The notes under the pieces: generated by a model
What the model was told of the DNA's origin: nothing
Database searches by the model: none
The model's input: the letters and a program-made list of their open reading frames with translations, nothing else
Program-made: the position numbers and the translations under genes
Origin: Rugamonas fusca
GTDB taxonomy: Bacteria > Pseudomonadota > Gammaproteobacteria > Burkholderiales > Burkholderiaceae_D
Direction of reading: 5' to 3'
Length of the DNA: 64,000 nucleotides
NCBI RefSeq assembly: GCF_014042365.1
Contig: NZ_JACEZS010000002.1
Coordinates: forward strand, 186,001-250,000
Shown: positions 30,220-38,995 of the stretch, in pieces
Numbering within the stretch: the stretch's first letter is position 1
Layout: each line of letters starts with the position of its first letter

Positions 30220-30247
30220 TTGCCCGCCACTACCAATTTGCTACAAT
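30220..30247 (+). promoter_or_regulatory. arfB promoter
   Basis: TTGCCC (30220-30225) and TACAAT (30242-30247) are spaced 16 bases and lie 46 bases before the arfB start. The palindrome at 30200-30219 ends exactly at the -35. Confidence 0.55.
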
Positions 30248-30292
30248 GGCCATCCATCCCCCACCCGCTGGCGCCGCGCGCCCAGCCACGCC

Positions 30293-30703
30293 ATGAACCG
30301 GCAGCCAACCATCACCATCGATCCGCAGGAAGTGGACATGATCGCCATCCGCGCCCAGGGGCCGGGCGGGCAGAACGTGAACAAGGTGGCGAGCGCCGTG
30401 CACCTGCGCTTCGATATCGCCGCATCGTCGCTGCCGGCGCACATCAAGGAACGGCTGCTGGCCTTGCGCGACCACCGCATCACGCGCGAGGGCGTGGTGG
30501 TGATCAAGGCGCAGCAGTCACGCAGTCAGGAGGCGAACCGGGAGGATGCCCTGCACCGCCTGCAGGAACTGGTCGACAGCGTGGCTGTGCTGCCAGCGCC
30601 GCGGCGCGCCACGCGCCCCACCCTGGGCAGCCAGCGCCGGCGGCTCGACAGCAAGAGCCTGGCCGGCGCGCGCAAGCAATTGCGCGGCAAAGTCACCTAC
30701 TGA
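30293..30703 (+). CDS. arfB: Alternative ribosome-rescue factor / peptidyl-tRNA hydrolase
   Basis: A 136-residue protein of the ArfB/YaeJ family, which enters stalled ribosomes lacking a stop codon and hydrolyses the peptidyl-tRNA. The catalytic GGQ motif is at residues 25-27 within AQGPGGQNVNKV, and the basic C-terminal tail (RRRLDSKSLAGARKQLRGK) that occupies the mRNA channel is present. The ATG at 30293 gives the standard N-terminus MNRQPTITI; an upstream ATG at 30200 lies inside the operator-like palindrome and is rejected. Convergent with the FapA gene, 10 bases apart. Confidence 0.92.
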   Translation: MNRQPTITIDPQEVDMIAIRAQGPGGQNVNKVASAVHLRFDIAASSLPAHIKERLLALRDHRITREGVVVIKAQQSRSQEANREDALHRLQELVDSVAVLPAPRRATRPTLGSQRRRLDSKSLAGARKQLRGKVTY

Positions 30704-30713
30704 GAGCGCGGCG

Positions 30714-32582
30714 CTACTCGTCCAGGGCCCAGTCGACGCCCCCGCTGCTGCCAGAGAAGATCACGGGCCGGTGGTCGCCGGCCGCCCGCAACATGCTCTT
30801 GATGGCCTTGGGCGCGCTGTCGTATAACGGCCCCAGGTCGGGATTGAACACCATGGAACGCACGATCACGTCGCCATCGACCAGCCGCACGATGCAGCGC
30901 GTACCGCGCATGACCAGCCGCTTCTGGCGTTCCACCAGCGCCATCTGCTCGCGCACCTGCTCCTGGCGCACCTGCTCGGCCTTGAGCGCCAGCGACAGCT
31001 TGGCCACCGCCTTGAGCGTGGGCCCCACGGCGCCGGCCATCTTGTGGAACAGCTGCTCCTGCTCCGGCGTGAGCACCACCTCGTGCTTACGCACGCGGGT
31101 GGCCAGGGTCAGGTAGTTGCGCACCTCCGGCTGCCCCGTCAGGCCGTCCATCTTCGTCTTGCGCTGCGCCGCCTCGCGCTCATGGCGGGCCAGTTGCGTT
31201 CCCAGCTCGGCCAGCTTGAAATCGTACTTGGACGTATCAGGCACCAGCGCGAACAGCAGCATTTCCGATTGCTTGCGCGGCCCGGCGCTGGCGATGTCGA
31301 TCTTGCGGCCGGCCACGGCGCAGCCGATGGCCAGCTTGATCACCACTTCGTCGGCGATGATCTCGCAGTTGACGGCCTCGCCCACCAGCACCCGGGTGCC
31401 GGAAATGACGCAGTTCTCGGCCCGCGCCACCGTGATCTCGCCCTTCTTCGTCTGCAGCACGGCGCCCGAGGCCACGCCCTTCATGCGGATGTCGCCGTCG
31501 GCGTTGACGGCGCTGCCGCCCACCAGGTTGCGGTGCAGGACGATGGTGCCGCCGCGCGAGCTGATCTTGCCGAACACGTCGCCGTGGATGGTGATACTGC
31601 CGCCCTCCACCACGCGCTGCTCCTGCACCTCGCCGAACTCCTCGTATTCGCCGCTCAACTGCAGGTTGCCCGTGGTGCGCGCGCTCACGCCTTCGCGGCT
31701 GACGATCTTGGGGCCGATCGAGATACGCTTGCTGGACGCATCCACGCTCAGGAATCCCGCCACGGCCGACACCAGGTATTCGCCATCCGGCTGGTGCTCG
31801 ATCACGGTGCCGCTGCCGGCCACGGTGCTCAGTTCAATGTCGCGCGGCGGCGGCGGTTCGATCACGATGCCCGACAGCTCGTAGCCGCGCGTGCCGGCCT
31901 GGCGCGGCACCTTGCGCAGCAGCCTGGTGTGGGCCTTGACCTGGGGGAAGCGGTTCTGGAACGTGTGCCAGTCGAGCCGGCCGTCGGCCATCTCGCGCGG
32001 CGCGTTGCTGCGGTGGATGTCGCGCGACACTTCGACAAACGCGGCGTCCACGCCCGGCGTGGGATCGAGCCGCCGCGCCACCACGATGCGCGCCGCCTTG
32101 CCCGAGGCGATGGCGGCCTTGACGGCCGGCGCGTCGATGCCGAAGCGGATGCCCTTGACCCACATGTCGGCCACGAATTCGTCGAAACTGAGGCGGGCCG
32201 GCTGGGGCGGCGCGTCCGGCACTTCCAGGAACACGGGCTCGAAATAGTATTCGGCCTCGCCGTGCACGATGCGCACCGCCTTGTACAGCGCGCGCCGCGC
32301 CGCCAGGAAGGGCTGGATGTCGTCGGCGAAGCGGATCAGCGCATGGTTCTGCAGACCGGCGGGCAAGGCGGGACCACAGTTGTACAGCACACGGATGAAG
32401 ACGGAATAATCGAGCCCGCCGAAGCAGGCACTGGACAGGAACACCTGGTTGACGGCCGCCTGGCAGGCCACGGCCGGCGCGTCGGCCTGGAAGTACACGC
32501 CATCGGGCCGCCTGACGACGGCCGACGGCAGCTCGTCATCCGCAAGTTCATCGTCAGCCAGGGCGTCGTCAGACACGGTCAT
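30714..32582 (-). CDS. FapA (DUF342) family protein, paralogue 1
   Basis: A 622-residue cytoplasmic protein of the FapA/DUF342 family. The acidic N-terminus (DDALADDELADDELP) is followed by the family N-terminal domain, a beta-helix around residues 320-440 with repeating G-x-I/V strands (ITIHGDVFGKISSRGG), and a C-terminal coiled-coil/helical part near 460-560. In Vibrio, FapA binds PTS and signalling partners; in most bacteria the role is unknown. It shares the same order of motifs with the gene just upstream and is clearly a tandem paralogue (VVEVSRDIHRSNAPREMADG here versus VVEVSQDIHRSDAPRARADG there). Confidence 0.85.
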   Translation of the reverse strand: MTVSDDALADDELADDELPSAVVRRPDGVYFQADAPAVACQAAVNQVFLSSACFGGLDYSVFIRVLYNCGPALPAGLQNHALIRFADDIQPFLAARRALYKAVRIVHGEAEYYFEPVFLEVPDAPPQPARLSFDEFVADMWVKGIRFGIDAPAVKAAIASGKAARIVVARRLDPTPGVDAAFVEVSRDIHRSNAPREMADGRLDWHTFQNRFPQVKAHTRLLRKVPRQAGTRGYELSGIVIEPPPPRDIELSTVAGSGTVIEHQPDGEYLVSAVAGFLSVDASSKRISIGPKIVSREGVSARTTGNLQLSGEYEEFGEVQEQRVVEGGSITIHGDVFGKISSRGGTIVLHRNLVGGSAVNADGDIRMKGVASGAVLQTKKGEITVARAENCVISGTRVLVGEAVNCEIIADEVVIKLAIGCAVAGRKIDIASAGPRKQSEMLLFALVPDTSKYDFKLAELGTQLARHEREAAQRKTKMDGLTGQPEVRNYLTLATRVRKHEVVLTPEQEQLFHKMAGAVGPTLKAVAKLSLALKAEQVRQEQVREQMALVERQKRLVMRGTRCIVRLVDGDVIVRSMVFNPDLGPLYDSAPKAIKSMLRAAGDHRPVIFSGSSGGVDWALDE

Positions 32583-32706
32583 CCTCGATCGGGTGTGGTG
32601 GCATGGCGCCGGAAGCGGCTCGCTACGACTGCCGCTACTGCTGCTGTTAGTCAGCGCCTGAAGCGTACCACGAGAGCGGGTATGCCGTCACCTGCACCCG
32701 GTCACG

Positions 32707-34620
32707 CTAGGACGCCGCACCGTGGGTGGACAAGTGCCAGTCCAGCGAGCCGCTGGCGCGCGCGAACAGTTCCTCGCCGCCGGTCGGCGTGCCGCGCAGG
32801 CGCTGCTTGATGTCCTTGGCCGCCAGGTGGTACAGCGCGCCGCTGTCGGCCTGGAATGGCATGGTGCGCACCAGCGTCTCGCCGGCCACCATGTGCAGGC
32901 CGCAGCGCGCCAGGCCGGCCGCCTCGGCCCGCAGCGCCGCCACCCGCGCGCTGCGTTCGACCAGCAGCTTGTACTGGGTCTGGCCGGCCTGCAGGTCCTG
33001 GGTCAGCTTGCCCAGCGCCTGCACTTCGGCCGCCACGGCCGTGGCGATCTTGCGCAGGTGCTGGCCCTGCTCGGGCGTGAGGGTCAGTTCCTGGGTGCGC
33101 AGCTTGGCCGCCAGCGCCAGGTAGCGCCGCATGTCCGGCTGCTGCGAGATGGCGTCGATCTCGGCCTGCAGCGCCTCGTTGGACGCGGCGAAGGCTGCGC
33201 TGCGCGCGCGCAGGTCGGCCAGCTCCTGGTCGAACTGGCTCACGTCGCGCACCAGCACGTAGATCACCATCTCGGTACGCTTGCGCGGGCCGCAGCTTTC
33301 GATCTCGATATTGCGGCCCGCGATGGCGCAGCCTTCGGCCACGCCGATGCGCACCTCGTCGGCCACGATCTCGCAATTGGACGCCTCGCCCACTTCCACG
33401 CTGGTGGCGGCCAGCACGCAGTTCTCGGCCCGTCCCACCACCAGCTTGCCGGCGCGCGTCTGCAGCACGGCGCCCGAGGCCACGCCCTTGACGTGGATGT
33501 CGCCGGCCGCGTTATGCACATTGCCGCCCACCAGATTACGGTCCAGCAGCACCTGTCCGCCCTTGGAGTGGATATTGCCGTACACATCGCCGTGCACGGT
33601 GATGTCGCTGCCATGCACTTCGCGCAGTTCCTGCACGTCGCCAAATTCCTCGTAGCCGCCGGCCAGCTCCAGGTTGCCCGTGGTGCGCCCGCTCACGCCT
33701 TCCTTGCTGACGATCTTGTCGGTGATGGCGATGCGGTGCGACTTGGGATCGACGCTGAGGAAGCCTTCCTTGGTCGAGACCAGGTATTCGCCGTCGTCAT
33801 GCTGCTCCACGGCCGTGCCGTCGCCGGCCAGGTGGCGCAGCTCCAGGTCCTTGGGCGCGTCCGGCGCGCTGGGCATGCCAGCCAGGTCGTAGCCGGGCAG
33901 GCCGGGCACGCACGGCAGCTTTTTCAGCAAGCGCATGTTCTGCTTGATCTGGGGGAAGCGGTTCTGGAAACTGTGCAGGTCGACCGTCCCGTCCGCGCGC
34001 GCGCGGGGGGCGTCGCTGCGGTGGATGTCCTGCGACACCTCGACCACCACCGCGTCCTGTCCCCGGGCCGGCTCCAGCTCGCGCGCCACGGTGATGCGTT
34101 CGCTCTTGCCGGTGCTGATGGCATGGGCCACGGCCGCCACGTCCACGCCAAAACGCACGCCCTTGAGCCACAGGTCGGCCACGAACTCGTCCACATCCAG
34201 TTTGGCCTGGCGCTCCGGCAGCACGGTGCCGTCCGGCAGTTCCTCGGCCTCGAGGTAGATGGGGGCGAAGAAGTACTCGGCATAGCCATGCCCCATCTTG
34301 ACCGTCTTGTACAGCGCCTGGCGCTCCGGCGCGAACGGCACCACCCCCTCGGCCAGCCGCAGCAGCGGCGCCTGGCCGGGCAAGGGCGGCGGCAGCGCCG
34401 GCCCCACGTCGTACAGGGCCTTCATCAGGGCGCCATAATCGAGGCCGGCGAAATAGCAGTGCGACAGGAACACCTGGTTGACGGCCGCCACCCGCAGCGG
34501 CGCCGGCACGGCCAGGTCCGCGTACACGCCATCGGCGCGCTGAACCAGGCCAGCGGGCAGCGCGCCCGCTGGCGTCGTCGCGGCCGATGGCGGCGCTGCC
34601 TGGGTAACTTCTGGGACCAC
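32707..34620 (-). CDS. FapA (DUF342) family protein, paralogue 2
   Basis: A 637-residue FapA/DUF342 protein with the same architecture as its downstream neighbour: N-terminal domain, beta-helix near residues 340-460 (DITVHGDVYGNIHSKGGQ), and helical C-terminal region. I chose the GTG at 34620, preceded by GGAGGAAT at the right distance; an upstream ATG at 34725 would add 35 basic residues with no family match. The gap to the next FapA gene is 124 bases. The tandem arrangement suggests duplication and perhaps hetero-oligomers, though nothing in the sequence shows a partner. Confidence 0.85.
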   Translation of the reverse strand: MVPEVTQAAPPSAATTPAGALPAGLVQRADGVYADLAVPAPLRVAAVNQVFLSHCYFAGLDYGALMKALYDVGPALPPPLPGQAPLLRLAEGVVPFAPERQALYKTVKMGHGYAEYFFAPIYLEAEELPDGTVLPERQAKLDVDEFVADLWLKGVRFGVDVAAVAHAISTGKSERITVARELEPARGQDAVVVEVSQDIHRSDAPRARADGTVDLHSFQNRFPQIKQNMRLLKKLPCVPGLPGYDLAGMPSAPDAPKDLELRHLAGDGTAVEQHDDGEYLVSTKEGFLSVDPKSHRIAITDKIVSKEGVSGRTTGNLELAGGYEEFGDVQELREVHGSDITVHGDVYGNIHSKGGQVLLDRNLVGGNVHNAAGDIHVKGVASGAVLQTRAGKLVVGRAENCVLAATSVEVGEASNCEIVADEVRIGVAEGCAIAGRNIEIESCGPRKRTEMVIYVLVRDVSQFDQELADLRARSAAFAASNEALQAEIDAISQQPDMRRYLALAAKLRTQELTLTPEQGQHLRKIATAVAAEVQALGKLTQDLQAGQTQYKLLVERSARVAALRAEAAGLARCGLHMVAGETLVRTMPFQADSGALYHLAAKDIKQRLRGTPTGGEELFARASGSLDWHLSTHGAAS

Positions 34621-34789
34621 GGTATTCCTCCAGCCTGAACGGCGCTGTGCGATGGGAAATGGAAAACGCAAACGGGCGCAACGACGCGAACGCCATTGCG
34701 CCTGATAAATTAATATTACACCCAAGTCAAGCTGGGATCGGAAAATTTACGCAGTGAAAGACAAAAAGCCGCGCAAGATTTGCGAAAAA

Positions 34790-35200
34790 TCAACGGTGCG
34801 GCGGATTGGCGTAGATATCCTGGCCCACTTCGTTGATCTGGCGCCGCAAGTCGCGCCGCTCATCGGGCGTCAGGCGGCCGGCGCGGCGGTCGGTGTTGTG
34901 GCCATTGTCCTGCAGCAGGCGGCGCTGCTCCTCGGCGCGGCCGTCGAAGGAGCGGGGATCGAACTGGCGTGGATCGGCCTGGCGGGGATCGGCCTGGCGC
35001 TGCTGCATGCGCTCGGCGCGCAGCATCTCGCGCATGGGCTGGACGGCGCGGGCGTCTTCGTGGTGGCCGCCCTCGCCGGGGCCGGCCAAGGCGCTCGACG
35101 CGCCCAGCAAGCCGCAGCAGATGGCCAGTGTGCTCACGGAGGATCGAACGCAAAAACTTGCGCTTGCTGCCGCGTAACGTGTTTTGTGATCGATGTGCAT
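34790..35200 (-). CDS. Small secreted protein with QxDPR repeats
   Basis: A 136-residue protein with a signal peptide (MHIDHKTRYAAASASFC..., cleaved near SSALAG). The mature part is hydrophilic with short tandem motifs QADPRQADPRQFDPR and a C-terminal LTPDERRDLRRQINEVGQ that recalls the LTxxQ motif of Spy/CpxP-type envelope chaperones, although it is not a clear member. GAGGA precedes the ATG at 35200 by nine bases; an ATG at 35215 is also possible. It is divergent from ompR, with CpxR/OmpR-like boxes between, which suggests envelope-stress control. Confidence 0.6.
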   Translation of the reverse strand: MHIDHKTRYAAASASFCVRSSVSTLAICCGLLGASSALAGPGEGGHHEDARAVQPMREMLRAERMQQRQADPRQADPRQFDPRSFDGRAEEQRRLLQDNGHNTDRRAGRLTPDERRDLRRQINEVGQDIYANPPHR

Positions 35201-35260
35201 GCTGCTGTTCCTCATCCCTGAAACTGGCCTGGCGGACACGTGGTACGCATCCATGACCGC

Positions 35261-35323
35261 AGTGTATGATGCTTTATCAGACGCGGTAAGACCAAATGGG
35301 TAAAGTTTGTAACAGTTTGTAAT
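35261..35323. promoter_or_regulatory. CpxR/OmpR-like boxes and promoter in the ompR divergent region
   Basis: GTAAA (35300-35304), GTAAC (35309-35313) and GTAAT (35319-35323) are direct repeats; the last two are separated by exactly five bases, like GTAAA-N5-GTAAA sites of CpxR and the 10-bp-spaced half-sites of OmpR. On the minus strand TTACCG (35289-35284) and TACACT (35266-35261) spaced 17 bases form a plausible promoter for the small secreted protein, placing the boxes about 45-70 bases upstream of its start point. Confidence 0.45.
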
Positions 35324-35400
35324 GCCCTGCTGCAAACATTTTCGTCCCGTTAAATATGACGTTACCATAGCAACATAAATATGACAAATTTGGCAGGATC

Positions 35401-36168
35401 ATGAACACAAACGCAACGGAATCGAGCAACACCCCGGCCAATCAGCATGGCCATCAGGCCAAGATTATGGTAGTGGACGACGACGTCCGCCTGCGCGACC
35501 TGCTGCGCCGCTACCTGACGGAACAGGGCTTCAACGTCTTCACGGCCGAAAACGCGACCGCCATGAACAAGCTGTGGCTGCGCGAGCGCTACGACCTGCT
35601 GGTGCTCGATTTGATGTTGCCGGGCGAGGATGGCTTGTCGATCTGCCGCCGCCTGCGCGGCGCCGGCGACCAGACCCCGATCATCATGCTGACGGCCAAG
35701 GGGGAGGACGTGGACCGCATCGTCGGCCTGGAAATGGGCGCCGACGACTACCTGCCCAAGCCGTTCAACCCGCGCGAACTGGTGGCCCGCATTGGCGCCG
35801 TGCTGCGCCGCAAGGGCCCGGACGAGATTCCGGGCGCGCCCTCGGAAACCCCGCAAACCTTCGAGTTCGGCCAGTTCGTGCTGGACCTGGGCACCCGCAC
35901 GCTGAAGAAGAACGGCGAAACGGTGCCGCTGACGACGGGCGAATTCTCCGTGCTCAAGGTGTTCGCGCGCCACGCGCGCCAGCCGCTGTCGCGCGAGAAG
36001 CTGATGGAACTGGCGCGCGGGCGCGAATACGAAGTGTTCGACCGCAGCCTGGACGTGCAGATCTCGCGCCTGCGCAAGCTGATCGAACCCGATCCGTCGA
36101 GCCCGCTGTACATCCAGACCGTGTGGGGCCTGGGCTACGTGTTCATTCCGGAGGGCCAGCCCCGCTGA
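35401..36168 (+). CDS. ompR: Osmolarity response regulator
   Basis: A 255-residue OmpR/PhoB-family response regulator. The receiver domain shows the acidic pocket VVDDD, the phosphoacceptor D70 (LLVLDLMLPG) and the conserved lysine in DYLPKPFNPREL; the winged-helix DNA-binding domain (about 155-250) contains DRSLDVQISRLRKLIE and TVWGLGYVF. The sequence and linkage with envZ fit OmpR; an N-terminal Asn/Thr-rich extension of about 20 residues precedes the receiver. Two copies of TAAATATGAC (35351 and 35376) lie just upstream of the start. Confidence 0.9.
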   Translation: MNTNATESSNTPANQHGHQAKIMVVDDDVRLRDLLRRYLTEQGFNVFTAENATAMNKLWLRERYDLLVLDLMLPGEDGLSICRRLRGAGDQTPIIMLTAKGEDVDRIVGLEMGADDYLPKPFNPRELVARIGAVLRRKGPDEIPGAPSETPQTFEFGQFVLDLGTRTLKKNGETVPLTTGEFSVLKVFARHARQPLSREKLMELARGREYEVFDRSLDVQISRLRKLIEPDPSSPLYIQTVWGLGYVFIPEGQPR

Positions 36169-36183
36169 CGGGGGCAGGCGCGC

Positions 36184-37560
36184 ATGAAGTTGTCCGCAAC
36201 GCTCCCGCTCCGCTACCTGTTCAATTTCAGCTGGCTCAAAAGTGGCCTGTTCTGGCGCACCTTCGTGCTGCTGGGCGCCCTGACGACGATGAGCATGACG
36301 GCCTGGGTCGGCATGATCAGCATCGTCCAGCACGAGCCGCAAGTGCAGCAGATCTCGGCCCAGGTGATCTCGGTGGTCACCATCACCCACGCCGCCCTCA
36401 CCCACTCGGCGCCCGAACTGCGGCGCGAGCTGCTGTTCGACCTGGTGTCGAACGAAGGCATCCGCGTGTTTCCGCTGGAGGAGGACGACAAGGTGGCGCC
36501 GCCGCCCGACAACGCGCTGATGCCCGACATCGCCGCGCTGGTGCGGGCCAAGCTGGGCGCCGACACCCGCTTCTCGTCCGAGGTGAACGGCGTGGCCGGC
36601 TTCTGGGTCAGCTTCAAGATCGACGACGACCAGTACTGGCTCATGCTCGAGCGTAACCGCATCCGCGGCCTGACGGGCATCCAGTGGCTGGGCTGGGCCA
36701 GCGTGGTGTCCATGCTGTCGCTGCTGGGCGCGGCCCTCATTTCCAGCCTGATCAACCGCCCGCTGGCGCGCCTGACGGCCGCCACCCGCGCCTTCGCCCA
36801 GGGCAAGCGCCCGGCGCCGCTGCCCGAAAAAGGGCCGCGCGAAATCCGCGAGGCCAACCGCAGCTTCAACCAGATGGTGGACGAACTGCAGCAGGTCGAA
36901 TCGGACCGCGCCGTGATCCTGGCCGGCATCTCGCACGACCTGCGCACGCCGCTGGCGCGCATGCAGCTGGAAGTGGAGATGGCCAACCTGTCACCCGAAG
37001 CGCGCGACGGCATCCAGTCCGACATCGGCCAGATGGACGCCATCATCGGCCAGTTCCTCGACTACGCCAAGCCGACGGAAACGTCGAGCTTCATCAACGT
37101 CGACATCAGCGCGCTGCTGCAGGACACGGTGCGCGAGGCGGAACGGCTGCCCGACGTGCGCATGCACGCCGAGATCGCGGAACGGGCGCACGTGATGGGC
37201 AACGCCACCGACCTGCGGCGCGTGATCAACAACCTGATCGAGAACGCGCGCCGCTACGGCAAGACGCCCGGCACCGACGTCACCGAGATCGACGTGCGCT
37301 GCAGCGTCAAGGGCATGCACCTGGCCAAGCGCGTGGTGATCGAGGTGGCCGACCACGGCAGCGGCGTGCCGGACGAGCAGATCGAGAACCTGCTCAAACC
37401 CTTCACCCGGCTCGACGCGGCACGCGGCCAGGCCAATGGCGCCGGCCTGGGGCTGGCCATCGTGGAACGGGTGCTGCAACGCCACGGCGCCGAACTGCAC
37501 GTGCGCAACCGCGACGGCGGCGGCCTGCAGTTCCAGATCATCATGCGGGCGCTGGCCTGA
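36184..37560 (+). CDS. envZ: EnvZ-type sensor histidine kinase
   Basis: A 458-residue inner-membrane kinase that phosphorylates OmpR. Two helices (about 27-48 and 168-190) flank a periplasmic domain of some 120 residues, followed by HAMP (about 190-243), the HisKA box with H251 (AGISHDLRTPLARMQ) and a HATPase domain with N box NNLIENARRYG, G1 box ADHGSGVPDEQ and G2 box GAGLGLAIV. It starts 16 bases after ompR and is co-transcribed. Confidence 0.9.
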   Translation: MKLSATLPLRYLFNFSWLKSGLFWRTFVLLGALTTMSMTAWVGMISIVQHEPQVQQISAQVISVVTITHAALTHSAPELRRELLFDLVSNEGIRVFPLEEDDKVAPPPDNALMPDIAALVRAKLGADTRFSSEVNGVAGFWVSFKIDDDQYWLMLERNRIRGLTGIQWLGWASVVSMLSLLGAALISSLINRPLARLTAATRAFAQGKRPAPLPEKGPREIREANRSFNQMVDELQQVESDRAVILAGISHDLRTPLARMQLEVEMANLSPEARDGIQSDIGQMDAIIGQFLDYAKPTETSSFINVDISALLQDTVREAERLPDVRMHAEIAERAHVMGNATDLRRVINNLIENARRYGKTPGTDVTEIDVRCSVKGMHLAKRVVIEVADHGSGVPDEQIENLLKPFTRLDAARGQANGAGLGLAIVERVLQRHGAELHVRNRDGGGLQFQIIMRALA

Positions 37561-37573
37561 TGCGCACGATCGG

Positions 37574-38125
37574 CTAGCGCAGCAGCCCGCTGGCTTGGAG
37601 CTGGCTGACGATCGCTTCGCTGCAATCGCGCGCCAGGCCGCTGTCGGAGCCAAAGCGCGAGGCGGACGCCCCCACCGCGCGCAGCCAGCCGGCCTGGGCG
37701 CCGCGCGCCTGCAGCACCGCCGCCACCGCGACGTCGACAGAGCCATCGGTATCGACCGTGATGCGCTCCAGGACCAGCGTGAGTCCGTTGTCGGGATGGC
37801 CGTCATGGTTCACATAAGGCGCCAGCCGGTCGTTGAGCTGGCGCGGCAGTTCGCGCGCCAGCATGGATTCCAGCGCCAGCCCGCGCGCATTGGCGCTGCG
37901 GCGCTCTTCTTCGCTGGGATTGGGATGACTGAACACGCCCCGCTCGTGTTTGCTGATCAGCATGCGCGGATGGCGGGGCGAGACCACAATGGTCAGCGTG
38001 TGGTTGCCGATGGGCTTTTGCTCGCCCTTGTCTTGAGCGCGCAGCAACGCCGGCCCGGCGCAGGCCGACAGACACAGGAGCACGGACAATGCGCACACGC
38101 GATACAGCGACAATGGAAACAGCAT
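37574..38125 (-). CDS. Putative lipoprotein of unknown function
   Basis: A 183-residue protein whose N-terminus MLFPLSLYRVCALSVLLCL ends in the lipobox LSAC, so it should be a lipid-anchored envelope protein. The rest contains PRHPRMLISKHERGVFSHP and a C-terminal cysteine (LARDCSEAIV); I recognise no domain. The start at 38125 gives the best signal peptide. Convergent with envZ (13 bases) and divergent from the next gene across an AT-rich stretch (about 38150-38245) unlike the surrounding GC-rich sequence. Confidence 0.6.
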   Translation of the reverse strand: MLFPLSLYRVCALSVLLCLSACAGPALLRAQDKGEQKPIGNHTLTIVVSPRHPRMLISKHERGVFSHPNPSEEERRSANARGLALESMLARELPRQLNDRLAPYVNHDGHPDNGLTLVLERITVDTDGSVDVAVAAVLQARGAQAGWLRAVGASASRFGSDSGLARDCSEAIVSQLQASGLLR

Positions 38126-38249
38126 GGCTGGATTGAACAACCCGATAAGTGAATGGAACGGTGCCGCTTGCAACAAACGGCAATGCATATTTCTTGCAAA
38201 AAATGTATCTTCTCATAGAAATATTATCGAATCAATACAATTGTTGGAG

Positions 38250-38963
38250 GTGACGCTCCAGAAGCGGCCTCGGCGCAGGCCCGCCGCGCCGGCGGCGCTG
38301 GCGGCGCTGCTGACGCTGGGGATGCTGGCACGGCCGGGCAGCGCCATGGCCGGCGCAGCGGCGCCGGCCATGCGTGCCGCCACCGCGGCCGAGCAACGCT
38401 CGTTTGAACTCTTCCAGCGGCAATACGACCCGGCGCCGGGCGCCGGTCCTGCCAGGCTGGTGGCCGAACGACCGGGCGGCAAAGGCCCGTGGCAACTGAG
38501 CGCCACCATGGAAACGGCGCCCCGGCTGGCCATGCCGGGCGTGTGCCAACTTGAACGCAGCGTGTTCCGCCACGTGCCGCAGGCGCCGGATGGCCAGCCT
38601 TGGTTCGCCGACGGGGTGGCCCTGCCCTACGTGTGGCTGGCCGTAGCCGGCCCGTGCGTGGCGCCGGCCCGGCCCGTGCGGCTGCTGCAAGCCCTGCCGC
38701 CGGGCCTGGTGCTGCAACTGCTGCAGGAAAACGCGGCCCTGCTGAACCGGGCCCGGCTGCTATTTGCCGGCAATACCGGGTGCGCGCGCCTGCGCGCGCT
38801 GCCGTTCGCGCTCGAGGCGCTGGGCACGGGCGCGCGCGCCAACGGCGCCCCCACCATCTATACGCTGCTGTACCGCAGTGAACGGGGCGACCTGGCCCAG
38901 GTGGATGCCCGCTACAGCCGCGCCGAACTGACGGCATGGAATGTGCGCTGTCCAACACCGTGA
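38250..38963 (+). CDS. Hypothetical exported protein
   Basis: A protein of about 237 residues with an Arg-rich start followed by a hydrophobic stretch (AALAALLTLGMLARPGSAMAG) that resembles a signal peptide. The mature part contains four cysteines and Pro/Ala-rich segments; no family is recognised. The start is uncertain: the frame is open upstream, and the candidates TTG 38241, TTG 38244, GTG 38250 or ATG 38325 all lack a well-spaced ribosome-binding site. TTGCAA at 38194 and the AT-rich stretch after it are a likely promoter. Divergent from the lipoprotein gene. Confidence 0.5.
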   Translation: MTLQKRPRRRPAAPAALAALLTLGMLARPGSAMAGAAAPAMRAATAAEQRSFELFQRQYDPAPGAGPARLVAERPGGKGPWQLSATMETAPRLAMPGVCQLERSVFRHVPQAPDGQPWFADGVALPYVWLAVAGPCVAPARPVRLLQALPPGLVLQLLQENAALLNRARLLFAGNTGCARLRALPFALEALGTGARANGAPTIYTLLYRSERGDLAQVDARYSRAELTAWNVRCPTP

Positions 38964-38995
38964 TGATGCGGACACGGCGCGAACATAGCACTCGC

